64,000 nt of DNA, from NCBI RefSeq assembly GCF_040496035.1, contig NZ_JBEPJZ010000001.1, positions 1,612,001 through 1,676,000 on the forward strand. The letters are read 5' to 3'. The stretch is from Agromyces sp. SYSU T00194. Its GTDB lineage: Bacteria > Actinomycetota > Actinomycetes > Actinomycetales > Microbacteriaceae. The notes under the pieces were generated by a model. The model was not told the origin of the DNA. It did no database searches and was given only the letters and a program-made list of their open reading frames with translations. This document shows, in pieces, positions 27,773 to 36,549 of this stretch. The position numbers and the translations under genes were made by a program. Within the stretch, counting starts at the first letter, position 1. Each line of letters starts with the position of its first letter.

Positions 27773-28992
27773 CGGATGCCGCGACGTCATCGCCCGCGCA
27801 GGGCGGCGACGCCCTGCCGCTCAGCGAGCTGACGACGCTGCGCGTCGGCGGGCCGGCGGCGCGCATGGTGACCGCGACGACCGAGGACGAGCTCGTCGCG
27901 CTCGCCCGCGAGACGTGGGAGGCGGGCGGGCCGTGGCTCGCGCTCGGCGGCGGGTCGAACCTGCTCGTCGGCGACGACGGCGTGCCGGGCACGGTCATCC
28001 GCGTTGCGACCACGGGCATCGCGACCCGCGCCGGCGGCGAGCCGAACACCGTGCACCTGCGGGTGCAGGCCGGCGAGCGGTGGGACGACCTCGTCGCGTA
28101 CACGGTCTCCCGCGGCTGGTCGGGCATCGAGGCGCTGTCGGGCATCCCGGGCAGCGTCGGCGCGGCGCCCGTGCAGAACATCGGGGCGTACGGGCAGGAG
28201 CTCGTCTCCGTGCTCGTCGCGATCGACTTCCTCGAGGAGGACGCCGACGCGCCCCGTCGCATGACCGCCGACGAGCTCGAGCTCGGCTACCGCACGTCGG
28301 TGCTGAAGCAGGGCCTCCGCGGCATCGTCACCGCGGTCGAGCTCGAGCTGCACGACACGGCGCCCGAGCGCGACGTGCTGGGCGGCGCGCTCGGCGTGCC
28401 GATCGCCTACGCGCAGCTCGCGAACGCCCTCGGCGTGCAGCTCGGCGACCGCGTGCCGGTCGAGCAGGTGCGCTCCGCCGTGCTGGCACTGCGCGCCTCG
28501 AAGGGCATGGTGCTCGACCCCGACGACCACGACTCCTGGAGCGCCGGGTCGTTCTTCACCAACCCCATCGTCACCGAGCACGTCGCCCGCACGATGCCGT
28601 CGGACGCCCCGCGCTGGTACGTCGAGCCCGAGACGCCGCCCGAGGTGGTGCCGCTCACGGGCCTCGACGAGAGCCCGCTCGACCAGTTCCTCGCGCACCA
28701 GGCCGAGGCCGAGGCATCCGCCGCCGAACCCGACGCCGCCGAGCCCGCCGGCGAGGTGCAGGTGAAGCTCTCGGCCGCGTGGCTCATCGAGCACAGCGGC
28801 ATCCACCGCGGGTTCGCGCTGCCGGGCTCGCATGCGGCGGTCTCGAGCAGGCACACGCTGGCGCTGACCAACCGCGGCGGGGCGAGCGCCGACGAGCTCG
28901 TGCAGCTCGCGAGGTTCGTGCGCAGCCGCGTGCAGGCCGAGTTCGGCATCCTCCTGGAGCCGGAGCCCGTGCTCGTGGGCACCGAGCTCTGA
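27769..28992 (+). CDS. murB: UDP-N-acetylmuramate dehydrogenase
   Basis: FAD enzyme of 407 residues that reduces UDP-GlcNAc-enolpyruvate to UDP-MurNAc in peptidoglycan synthesis. Seen: LALGGGSNLLVGDDG (FAD pyrophosphate binding), GWSGIEALSGIPGSVGAAPVQNIGAYGQE, the proton-donor serine in SWSAGSFFTNPIV, and the terminal catalytic glutamate in EFGILLEPEPVLVG. An Ala/Glu-rich insertion of about 45 residues (ASAAEPDAAEPAGE) lies before IEHSGIHRGF and is an actinobacterial elaboration. GTG overlaps the HadB-like stop by 4 bp. Confidence 0.95.
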   Translation: MTDAATSSPAQGGDALPLSELTTLRVGGPAARMVTATTEDELVALARETWEAGGPWLALGGGSNLLVGDDGVPGTVIRVATTGIATRAGGEPNTVHLRVQAGERWDDLVAYTVSRGWSGIEALSGIPGSVGAAPVQNIGAYGQELVSVLVAIDFLEEDADAPRRMTADELELGYRTSVLKQGLRGIVTAVELELHDTAPERDVLGGALGVPIAYAQLANALGVQLGDRVPVEQVRSAVLALRASKGMVLDPDDHDSWSAGSFFTNPIVTEHVARTMPSDAPRWYVEPETPPEVVPLTGLDESPLDQFLAHQAEAEASAAEPDAAEPAGEVQVKLSAAWLIEHSGIHRGFALPGSHAAVSSRHTLALTNRGGASADELVQLARFVRSRVQAEFGILLEPEPVLVGTEL

Positions 28993-29048
28993 GCCCCGCG
29001 CGTGACGTCTCGCGTCCGGCCGGTAACGTGCCGGTCACACTCCGCCGG

Positions 29049-29054
29049 TAGCGT
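29049..29054 (+). promoter_or_regulatory. -10 of leaderless promoter, ppc
   Basis: TAGCGT ends 6 bp before the GTG at 29061. Confidence 0.55.
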
Positions 29055-29060
29055 CGAAGG

Positions 29061-31715
29061 GTGAGCACCATGGACACCGATACCCTGCAGTCCGGCCGCG
29101 CCCAGGCGACCGAGGCGGTCGATCGCGCGCTGCGCGCCGACGTCAGCCTCCTCGGGGAGCTGCTCGGACGCGTGCTGCGCGAGGCCGGCGGCGAAGCGCT
29201 GCTGGCCGACGTCGAGCACCTGCGCGGCCTCGTTATCCGCGCCTACGACGGCGACGCGACCGCCCTGGCCGACGCGGAGGCGTTCGTCGCCGGGCTCGAG
29301 ATGGAGCGTGCCGAACAGGTCGCCCGCGCGTTCACCGTGTACTTCCACCTCGCGAACCTCGCCGAGGAGCACCACCGTGTGCGCGTGCTGCGCGAGCGCC
29401 AGGCGGGTGGGGCGGATGCCGCGGCCGACTCGATCCCCGGCGCCCTGTCGCTGCTCGCGGAGGAGGTCGGCGACGACGAGGCGAACCGCCGGCTGCGCGA
29501 GCTGCGCTTCCACCCCGTCTTCACCGCGCACCCGACGGAGGCCCGGCGACGGGCGGTCGCCTCGGGCATCCGTCGCGTCGCCGACCAGCTCTCGAAGCTG
29601 CACCTCGCCGTCGACGGCACCCCGGCCCACGCCGAGTCCGAGCGGCGGATGCTGGAGGAGATCGACATCCTCTGGCGCACGTCGCCGCTGCGCATGACGC
29701 GGCCCACCCCGCTCGACGAGGTGCGCACGGTCATGAACGTGTTCGACCAGACGCTGTTCGAGGCCGTGCCGCGCGTCTACCGCCTGCTCGACGACGCGCT
29801 GCTCGGCCCCGACGCCGGCGCGCGCCCCGTGGCGGCCGTGCCGTTCCTGCGCCTGGGCACGTGGATCGCCGGCGACCGCGACGGCAACCCCTACGTCACC
29901 GCGTCGACCACCAAGGCCGCCGCCGCGATCGCGTCGGAGCACGTGCTGCTGGGCCTCGAGCGCGCCGCGACGCGCATCGGCCGCTCGCTCACGCTCGACT
30001 CCGGCGACACCCCGCCCGATGCCGCGCTCGCCGAGCTGTCGCGCCGGCAGCAGTCGCTCGCCGACGAGCTCGCCACCCAGATCGGCACCCGTGCCCCGAA
30101 CGAGCCGCACCGCAAGGCGCTGCTCGTCGTGGCCGAGCGCATCGCCGGCACGCGCCAGCGCGACGCCGACCTCGCGTACGGCGCGCCCGACGAGCTGCTC
30201 GCCGACCTCCGGGTCATCCAGGACTCGCTGGTCGCCGCCGGCGCCGCACGCAGCGCGAACGGCGAGCTGCAGCACCTCATCTGGCAGGTCGAGACGTTCG
30301 GTTTCCACCTCGCCGAGCTCGAGGTGCGCCAGCACTCGAAGGTGCACCGCGACGCGCTCGCCGACGTGCGATCGGGTGGCGGCCTGGCCGAGATGACCGA
30401 GGAGGTGCTGTCGGTCTACCGCACGATCGCCTCGCTGCAGCGCCGCTACGGCGTGAACGCCGCCCGCCGCTACATCGTGTCGTTCACGCAGTCGGCCGAT
30501 GACATCGCCAACGTCTTCGCGCTCGCCGAGGCCGCGCTCGGGCCCGACGAGCAGCCGGTGATCGACGCGATCCCGCTGTTCGAGACGTTCGCCGACCTCG
30601 ACGCGTCGACCGACATCCTCGACGCGATGATCGAGATCCCGCAGGTGCGGGCGCGCCTCGAGGCGACCGGTCGGCAGCTCGAGGTCATGCTCGGGTACTC
30701 CGACTCGTCGAAGGACGTCGGCCCGGTCTCGGCGACCCTCGCCCTGCACGACGCGCAGGCGCGCATCGCGGCCTGGGCCGAGCGCAACGACATCGAGCTC
30801 ACCCTGTTCCACGGTCGCGGCGGTGCGCTCGGCCGCGGCGGCGGTCCGGCCAACGAGGCCGTGCTCGCCCAGCCGCCCGGCTCGGTGCAGGGCCGCTTCA
30901 AGCTCACCGAGCAGGGCGAGGTCATCTTCGCCCACTACGGCGACCCGACCATCGCGGTGCGGCACATCGAGCAGATGGCCGCGGCTACGCTGCTCGCGTC
31001 GAGCCCCGCGAACGAGCGGCGGAACGCCACCGCGAAGGCCGACTTCGAGCCGCTCGCCGCCGACCTCGACCGGGTCTCGCGCAAGCGCTTCTTCGACCTG
31101 GTGAAGGCCGAGGGCTTCGCCCCGTGGTTCGCGCAGGTCACGCCGATGGAGGAGGTCGGCCTGCTCGCGCTCGGCTCGCGGCCCGCACGCCGCGGCCTGT
31201 CGGTCGAGTCGCTCGAGGACCTGCGGGCCATCCCGTGGGTGTTCTCGTGGACGCAGGCGCGCATCAACCTCACGGGCTGGTTCGGGCTCGGCGCGGCGCT
31301 CGCCGCGATCGAGGACGACGCCGTGCTCCGCGACGCGTACGAGCGCTGGCCGCTGTTCCACTCGATGATCTCGAACGTGGAGATGTCGCTCGCGAAGACC
31401 GACCGGCGCCTCGCCGAGCGCTACCTCGCCCTGGGCGATCGCGACGACCTCGCCGCGCTCGTGCTCGACGAGATGGATCTCACCCGCGCGCAGGTGCTGC
31501 GCGTGAGCGGCAACGATGCGCTGCTCGAGGACCGCCCCGTGCTCGGTCGCGCGGTGCGCCTGCGCAGTCCCTACGTCGACGCCCTCTCGCTGCTGCAGCT
31601 GCGCGCATTGCGCGCGGTGCGCCAGGAGGAGGAGCGCGACCCGACCGACGAGCACCACCGCCTGCTGCTGCTCGCCGTGAACGGCATCGCGGCGGGCCTG
31701 CAGAACACGGGCTGA
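29061..31715 (+). CDS. ppc: Phosphoenolpyruvate carboxylase
   Basis: Anaplerotic enzyme of 884 residues that adds bicarbonate to PEP to form oxaloacetate. Seen: the catalytic-histidine motif FTAHPTEARRR near residue 155, RPTPLDEVRTVMNVFDQTLF, GTWIAGDRDGNPYVT, GYSDSSKDVGP, the FHGRGGALGRGGGP loop, and the C-terminal QNTG that forms part of the active and allosteric region. Length matches bacterial PEPC. GTG start set by the TAGCGT -10; an ATG three codons later is possible but less favoured. Monocistronic, with 68 bp to murB. Confidence 0.97.
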   Translation: MSTMDTDTLQSGRAQATEAVDRALRADVSLLGELLGRVLREAGGEALLADVEHLRGLVIRAYDGDATALADAEAFVAGLEMERAEQVARAFTVYFHLANLAEEHHRVRVLRERQAGGADAAADSIPGALSLLAEEVGDDEANRRLRELRFHPVFTAHPTEARRRAVASGIRRVADQLSKLHLAVDGTPAHAESERRMLEEIDILWRTSPLRMTRPTPLDEVRTVMNVFDQTLFEAVPRVYRLLDDALLGPDAGARPVAAVPFLRLGTWIAGDRDGNPYVTASTTKAAAAIASEHVLLGLERAATRIGRSLTLDSGDTPPDAALAELSRRQQSLADELATQIGTRAPNEPHRKALLVVAERIAGTRQRDADLAYGAPDELLADLRVIQDSLVAAGAARSANGELQHLIWQVETFGFHLAELEVRQHSKVHRDALADVRSGGGLAEMTEEVLSVYRTIASLQRRYGVNAARRYIVSFTQSADDIANVFALAEAALGPDEQPVIDAIPLFETFADLDASTDILDAMIEIPQVRARLEATGRQLEVMLGYSDSSKDVGPVSATLALHDAQARIAAWAERNDIELTLFHGRGGALGRGGGPANEAVLAQPPGSVQGRFKLTEQGEVIFAHYGDPTIAVRHIEQMAAATLLASSPANERRNATAKADFEPLAADLDRVSRKRFFDLVKAEGFAPWFAQVTPMEEVGLLALGSRPARRGLSVESLEDLRAIPWVFSWTQARINLTGWFGLGAALAAIEDDAVLRDAYERWPLFHSMISNVEMSLAKTDRRLAERYLALGDRDDLAALVLDEMDLTRAQVLRVSGNDALLEDRPVLGRAVRLRSPYVDALSLLQLRALRAVRQEEERDPTDEHHRLLLLAVNGIAAGLQNTG

Positions 31716-31741
31716 GCCGCGCCGAGGGACCGACCACGGGG

Positions 31742-31790
31742 TCGACCACGGGCCGATCCGCCCGCCGTGGCTCGACGACGGGCCGATCCG
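31742..31790 (+). repeat. Direct repeat in the ppc downstream gap
   Basis: Two 19-bp copies (31742-31760 and 31772-31790) that differ at one base, each ending GGGCCGATCCG, 30 bp apart. They lie between ppc and the next gene. No function apparent. Confidence 0.7.
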
Positions 31791-31825
31791 GTGTGGACAG
31801 TCCCGTTCCTGTCACCCGAATGGGG

Positions 31826-31831
31826 GAGGAT
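31826..31831 (+). promoter_or_regulatory. -10-like element, membrane protein 31838
   Basis: GAGGAT ends 6 bp before the GTG at 31838. It could also be read as a ribosome-binding site for that start. Confidence 0.35.
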
Positions 31832-31837
31832 GGCCGG

Positions 31838-33190
31838 GTGCCCGTGACACTCCGCCTGCCCCTGCTCCGCTCGCCGATGGTCTGGTTCGCCGCGATCCTG
31901 CTCGGGTTCGTCCTGGGCCTGCTCGTTCCGGGCAATCGGTTCATCGTCGTGCCGCTCCTCGTCGCCGCCGTGCTCGCCGCCGCCGCGCTCGTCGTGCGCG
32001 TGCTGTTCCCGCCGGTCGTGATCGACCTGGAGCGTCACCTGGTGCGACTGGGCAGCGCCGAGGTGTCGATCGCCACGATCGATCGGGTGACCCGGCGCGC
32101 GGAGATCTCACCGAGCGCGGCGTACCTCACCTATCGCCTCCACTCCTCCGACGGCCCGTCCGCCCGCGTGCTGGTGGCCGGGCGACCGCTCCGCGGCCTC
32201 GACGAGTCGGGTGCCCGCGCCCTTCGCGAGGTGATCGCGCTCGCGCCGATCGCCGTGCCCGACGACGGCGGGCTCACCGACCGGCAGGCCGCGATCGCCG
32301 CGAACCTCCAGGGCGACCGTGGTGCGCACCCCGCGGGTCGCGAGCTCCTCCTCGCCGAGCTGGACGAGCTGATCGGCACCGCCGACGACGCGGGCGATCC
32401 CGGTGCGCCCGTCCCGGACGCGCGGAGGGAGCCCGCTGCGGCGCCGACGGTGGACCCGGCCGAGGCCCGACGCGCCGTCACCGAACCGGGACCCGTGCCG
32501 GAGCCCGATCCCGAGCCCGTGCCCGAGGAGCACCTCGCCGACCTCGACGCCGACGAGGCCGATGCGCGGAGCACCATCGCGGCGCTGTCGCCCGCGCCGA
32601 CCCGCGCCCTGGTGGTCGGCGTGCTCGTCGTCGTGCTGGGGGCGCTCGCCTTCGCGGGCGGGCTGATCGCGGGGGTCGTCGTCGAGACCACGACGGGAGC
32701 GCGCACCGAGGGCGGCACCCACGCGGCGGTCGTCGGCTGGGTGCTCGCCGGGCTCGTCGCGGGGCTCGCGGGAACGCTGTCGTGGAGCATCGGCGCCGAC
32801 CTCCGCGCCGTGCAGCGTCGTCGCGCGGCGGCCGCGTGGCTGGCGGCGGCCGACCCCGCACGTCGCGAACGGGGCCTCGCGCGCGCGTTCTGGCCGGCCG
32901 AGGCGGATGCCGCCAACCGCACCATCGCGATCGGCTGGTTCAGCGGCCTCGTCATCGCGCTGCTCGCCGCGCTCGCGCTCATCGTCCTCCTGATCGAGGG
33001 CGAGTACCCCGGCATCGCGTTCGGCGCGTTCGCCGTCGCCGTCGTCGCCGGGGTCGCCGGCGTCGGCGGCTGGATCATCGCGCGCCGGCGGAGGTCGGCC
33101 GCAGCGGCGCGGCTCGCGGTGCTCATCGACCGGCGCATCCGGCTCGAGCAGTCGCTGGTCGAGCAGGCGTCGGGCGCCGACGGCGCGTAG
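31838..33190 (+). CDS. Multi-pass membrane protein of unknown function
   Basis: Protein of 450 residues. Two membrane segments at the N-terminus (residues about 10-50) are followed by a cytosolic domain of roughly 200 residues that starts PPVVIDLERHLVRLG and ends in a Pro/Glu-rich linker (PEPDPEPVPEEHLADLDADE), then four more membrane segments in two pairs and a basic C-terminal tail. The N-terminal half (LxRxxxxLRLGxxEVxxxxI pattern) suggests a PH-like fold as in small bacterial membrane-anchored proteins, but this is only a resemblance. GTG at 31838 chosen; ATG at 31820 would add six residues. Not recognised. Confidence 0.7.
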   Translation: MPVTLRLPLLRSPMVWFAAILLGFVLGLLVPGNRFIVVPLLVAAVLAAAALVVRVLFPPVVIDLERHLVRLGSAEVSIATIDRVTRRAEISPSAAYLTYRLHSSDGPSARVLVAGRPLRGLDESGARALREVIALAPIAVPDDGGLTDRQAAIAANLQGDRGAHPAGRELLLAELDELIGTADDAGDPGAPVPDARREPAAAPTVDPAEARRAVTEPGPVPEPDPEPVPEEHLADLDADEADARSTIAALSPAPTRALVVGVLVVVLGALAFAGGLIAGVVVETTTGARTEGGTHAAVVGWVLAGLVAGLAGTLSWSIGADLRAVQRRRAAAAWLAAADPARRERGLARAFWPAEADAANRTIAIGWFSGLVIALLAALALIVLLIEGEYPGIAFGAFAVAVVAGVAGVGGWIIARRRRSAAAARLAVLIDRRIRLEQSLVEQASGADGA

Positions 33191-33302
33191 CCCTCGCTGG
33201 CTCGTGCCGCGGTCGTGGCGCGGGCGCGTCCCGGGGTCGGCACGCGCACGTTCCGGACGGAGCATGCGTGGGCATCGATGTGCGCTCATGTGAGCAGCCG
33301 GG

Positions 33303-33308
33303 TAGGGT
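33303..33308 (+). promoter_or_regulatory. -10 of leaderless promoter, hypothetical 33316
   Basis: TAGGGT ends 7 bp before the GTG at 33316. Confidence 0.5.
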
Positions 33309-33315
33309 GCCTCGG

Positions 33316-33759
33316 GTGATCCCCCAGCACTGGCAGCCCCACCACCGTTCCAACGACGACGAACTCGTCGGCTACCTCGCACCCGTCGACGGTGTCTCCC
33401 GCATGACGAGCGTCGACGAGGAGGGGCCGGTCGTCGCGATGACACTCGTGGGCACCGCGCTCGGCGAGGTCACGGGGCCGGGGGTGGCGCGCATGGCGCT
33501 CGATGCGCACGGCCTCGACGTGCTCGACGCGCGCTGGTGGTGCCGACTGCCCGAGTCGCTCGACCGGGAGCGCCTCGACGCCGCGGAGCCCGAGGACGCC
33601 TGGGAGTGGCGACCGGTCGTCATCGCCGAGTCGGGCACCGAGGAGTGCGTCGTTCGGCTCGCCTATCCCGGTGACGACGAGGCCGAGGCGTCCGCGGTGC
33701 TGCCCGTGCCTGCAGCGGGCCTGCTGCGGGCCGACCAGCCCGACCCCGAGTACGCCTGA
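33316..33759 (+). CDS. Hypothetical protein
   Basis: Soluble protein of 147 residues with an even, beta-rich composition. Notable stretches are IPQHWQPHHRSNDDELVGYL at the start, GLDVLDARWWCRLPESLDRE in the middle and WEWRPVVIAESG later; the C-terminus is acidic. No signal peptide, membrane segment or catalytic motif is evident, and I do not recognise the family. The start is set by the TAGGGT spacing. It is followed after 36 bp by the thioesterase, which has its own promoter. Confidence 0.7.
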   Translation: MIPQHWQPHHRSNDDELVGYLAPVDGVSRMTSVDEEGPVVAMTLVGTALGEVTGPGVARMALDAHGLDVLDARWWCRLPESLDRERLDAAEPEDAWEWRPVVIAESGTEECVVRLAYPGDDEAEASAVLPVPAAGLLRADQPDPEYA

Positions 33760-33783
33760 CCCGGATTCGGTACGCCGAGCCAC

Positions 33784-33789
33784 TACCGT
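33784..33789 (+). promoter_or_regulatory. -10 of leaderless promoter, thioesterase
   Basis: TACCGT ends 6 bp before the ATG at 33796. Confidence 0.5.
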
Positions 33790-33795
33790 GGTCGC

Positions 33796-34308
33796 ATGAC
33801 CCACGAGGCATGGCCCACCGAACATGCGACCCTCGAGTGGGCCGATCCCGCGATCGGCCTCGCGTCGCTGCCCGAGCTGAGCGGGTTCGACTACCTCGAG
33901 GGCATCCGGGCCGGGCGCATTCCGCCGCCGCCCATGGCCGCGACGATGGCCATGGACCTCCGCCTGGTGGGGGAGGGCACCGTGGAGTTCGACGTGACCC
34001 CGCACGCGCGGCACCTGAACCCGCTTGGCGTGGTGCACGGCGGCCTGGCCTGCACCGTGCTCGACACGGTCGCCGGATGCGCGGGCCAGACCACGCTCCC
34101 CGCAGGCGTCGGCTACACCTCGATCGACCTGCAGGTCGGCTACCTGCGCCCGATCATGCCGACGACCGAGCCGTTGCGCGCGGTGGGCCGCGTGGTCAAG
34201 GGCGGCCGCCGCGTCATCTTCACCGAGGCCGAGCTGTTCGACCCCGCCGGCGACGCCCTCGCCACGGCGACGAGCAGCCTGCTGGTCATCGACCGCCGCG
34301 GGAACTGA
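33796..34308 (+). CDS. PaaI family hotdog thioesterase
   Basis: Acyl-CoA thioesterase of 170 residues in the PaaI/4HBT hotdog superfamily. The active-site segment HLNPLGVVHGGLACTVLDTV has the Asn/His and HGG pattern of this group, followed by YTSIDLQVGYLRPI and a C-terminal TATSSLLV. It should hydrolyse aromatic or medium-chain acyl-CoA. The 3' end overlaps the convergent PAP2-DGK gene by 23 bp, so both stop codons lie inside the neighbour. Confidence 0.9.
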   Translation: MTHEAWPTEHATLEWADPAIGLASLPELSGFDYLEGIRAGRIPPPPMAATMAMDLRLVGEGTVEFDVTPHARHLNPLGVVHGGLACTVLDTVAGCAGQTTLPAGVGYTSIDLQVGYLRPIMPTTEPLRAVGRVVKGGRRVIFTEAELFDPAGDALATATSSLLVIDRRGN

Positions 34309-35905
34309 CGGCGGAGCCGTCGGCCTGGCGGGTGCGCGCGTACACCCGCAGTTCCCCCGGCAGCACGCGGATGCGCGTGCGGTACGACCGCGGCGCGGGC
34401 AGCAGGTCGGCGCCGGGCAGCGCCGCGCCCGGGTCCTCGGCGACCTCGCCGTCGTGCGCGAAGCCGTGCGGTCGGCCGGGCGCCGGGAAGACGTCGACCA
34501 CGAGCTCGCGCGCGTCGAACGCCTCGATCTGCTCGGGCAGCAGGCGGAGGGTGCGCAGCACCGCGCTCGTGCGCCGGCCGAAGGAGAGCGACGCGACCGC
34601 GCCGGTGCGCGTGCCGGCGCGCAGGATGCGCACGCCGAGCGCGCCGTCGGCGAGGCGGTGTCGCGCGAGCGGCGCCAGCGTGACGGGGTCGCTGCCGCCC
34701 ACGCTCGTGAAGAGCGTCCAGACCCGCATCGGCCGCCCGTCGACCTCGAGCGCGATCGGCTCGGCGCGGCCGAGCACCTTCCATGCGGCGACCAGGGCCG
34801 CCGGCCACTTGCCGATCGCCGGCTCCCGCCGCTCGCGCTCGAGCACGAAGCCCGGGTAGATGCCGACCGAGGCGGAGTTCAGCACCGTGACGGGTGACTC
34901 GTCGGCAAACGTCAGCTCGGCGGCATCCGTGCGCACCCCCGTGCCGGCCTGCACCGCGTCGATCGCGTCGGCCGCCGAGTCGAGCCCGGCCGCGCGGGCG
35001 AAGTGGTTGAACGTGCCGCCGGGCACGACGAGCAGCGGCAGGCCGGTGCGCCGGGCGATGCCCGCGACGCGCGCGACCGTGCCGTCGCCGCCGACCACGC
35101 CGAGGATGCGCGGCGGGGCGTCGCCCGCGAGGGCCGCGTCGACGGCGGGGTCGAGGTCGTCCACCCGGTCGAGCTCGAGCAGCGTCGCGTCGGGCAGCCG
35201 CCGGGTCAGCGCCCGCACCGGGTCGGCGCGGACGACCGCCCGCCCCGACGACGGGTTCACGACGACCAGCACGCCCTCGCCCGTGGGCGACGCGGGCAGG
35301 TCGACGCGCGGGCCGTGCGCCACGGGCGGCGCGGGCGCCGGTCGCGGTGGCACGACGAGCCCGCCGATCAGCGCGAGCCCCGCCCCGATGCCGACGCCCG
35401 CGACCACGTCGGAGAGCCAGTGGGCGCCGGTGTGCAGCCGCGAGTAGGCGACGGATGCCGCGACCGGCGCGATGGCGAGCCCCGCGCGCGGCGCCTCCAG
35501 TGCGACGCCCGTCGCGAACGCCGCGGCGCTCGCCGAGTGCCCCGACGGGAACGACGCCGACGTGGGTTGCGCGGCCAGCCGCCGCCCGACCGGGATGTCC
35601 TTCAGCAGCTGCCGCTCGCCGCCGAACACCTGCTTGCCGACGAGGTTCGCGACCGTGCTCGCCGCCGCGAGCGAGAGCACCCCGCGCAGGGCCGCCCGGC
35701 GGCGCCCGAAGATCGCGAGCCCCGCCGCGATCGCGAACCACAGCCGCCCGCGATCGGCCGCGTGCGACAGCCGCACCCAGGCCCGGTCGGCCGCCGGGTG
35801 CGCATGGCTGCGGTTCAGCCGCGCGGCGAACCGCGAGTCGGCCCGGCGGATCGACCGCGGGATGAGCCGCACGCGGCGGATCTCCGAGCGCAGGGACCCG
35901 CTCAC
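34286..35905 (-). CDS. Fusion of PAP2 phosphatase and diacylglycerol/sphingosine kinase domain
   Basis: Two-domain lipid enzyme of 539 residues. The N-terminal half is a PAP2 phosphatase with membrane segments and the motifs KQVFGGERQLLKD, PSGHSASAAAFATG and SRLHTGAHWLSDVVAG (catalytic histidines). The C-terminal half is a LCB5/DAGK catalytic domain: VLVVVNPSSGRA, VGGDGTVARVA, VVPGGTFNHFA, followed by NSASVGIYPGFV. Such fusions are known in actinobacteria and may interconvert phosphatidate and diacylglycerol or act on undecaprenyl lipids. GTG overlaps the response-regulator stop by 4 bp, so it is the last gene of the ABC/two-component operon. Confidence 0.9.
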   Translation of the reverse strand: MSGSLRSEIRRVRLIPRSIRRADSRFAARLNRSHAHPAADRAWVRLSHAADRGRLWFAIAAGLAIFGRRRAALRGVLSLAAASTVANLVGKQVFGGERQLLKDIPVGRRLAAQPTSASFPSGHSASAAAFATGVALEAPRAGLAIAPVAASVAYSRLHTGAHWLSDVVAGVGIGAGLALIGGLVVPPRPAPAPPVAHGPRVDLPASPTGEGVLVVVNPSSGRAVVRADPVRALTRRLPDATLLELDRVDDLDPAVDAALAGDAPPRILGVVGGDGTVARVAGIARRTGLPLLVVPGGTFNHFARAAGLDSAADAIDAVQAGTGVRTDAAELTFADESPVTVLNSASVGIYPGFVLERERREPAIGKWPAALVAAWKVLGRAEPIALEVDGRPMRVWTLFTSVGGSDPVTLAPLARHRLADGALGVRILRAGTRTGAVASLSFGRRTSAVLRTLRLLPEQIEAFDARELVVDVFPAPGRPHGFAHDGEVAEDPGAALPGADLLPAPRSYRTRIRVLPGELRVYARTRQADGSAVSSRGGR

Positions 35906-36549
35906 AGGAGGCCCAGCTCCATGGCGCGCGTGACCGCGCGGGTGCGGTCGGAGACGTCGAGCTTCTCGAAGACGTGCTGCAGGTGGGTCTTCACGGTGGC
36001 CTCGCCGATGAACAGCTCGGCGGCGATCGCGGGGTTGCTGCGGCCGTCCGCGACGAGGCGCAGCACCTCGAGCTCGCGCGGTGAGAGCGCGGGCGGGTCG
36101 GATGCCGCGGGGCCGGCGCCCGTGCGCACGCGGGCCACGAGCTTGGCGGCGATCGAGGGTGCCAGCACGGTCTCGCCGGCGGCGACGGCGCGCACGCCCG
36201 CGACGATCTCGTCCTGCGGGGCGGCCTTCAGCAGGTAGCCCGAGGCGCCGGCCTCGATCGCGCCGATGATGTGATCGTCGGTCTCGTAGGTCGTGAGCAC
36301 GAGCACCCGGGTCGCCGCGCCCGTGTCGGCCGCTGCCGCGAGGATGCGCTCGGTCGCCCCGGCGCCGTCGAGGCCGGGCATGCGCAGGTCCATGAGCACG
36401 AGATCGGGGGCGTGCTCCGCCGCGAGGCGCACCGCCTCGAGCCCGTCCGACGCCTCGCCGACGACCTCGACGTCGTCGAGTGCGGCGAGCATGCCGGCGA
36501 GTCCGCCGCGCACGATGGGGTGGTCGTCGGCCACCAGGATGCGGATCAC
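35902..36549 (-). CDS. NarL/LuxR family response regulator
   Basis: Response regulator of 215 residues. Receiver: IRILVADDHPIVRGG with the acidic pair, LVLMDLRMPGLDG with phosphorylatable Asp near residue 54, and the conserved Lys in GYLLKAAPQDE. C-terminal LuxR-type HTH: LSPRELEVLRLVADGRSNPA followed by EATVKTHLQHVFEKL. GTG start overlaps the kinase stop by 4 bp. Its likely target is the operon that encodes it (ABC-2 exporter, kinase, PAP2-DGK), as in envelope-stress systems of this type. Confidence 0.93.
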   Translation of the reverse strand: MIRILVADDHPIVRGGLAGMLAALDDVEVVGEASDGLEAVRLAAEHAPDLVLMDLRMPGLDGAGATERILAAAADTGAATRVLVLTTYETDDHIIGAIEAGASGYLLKAAPQDEIVAGVRAVAAGETVLAPSIAAKLVARVRTGAGPAASDPPALSPRELEVLRLVADGRSNPAIAAELFIGEATVKTHLQHVFEKLDVSDRTRAVTRAMELGLL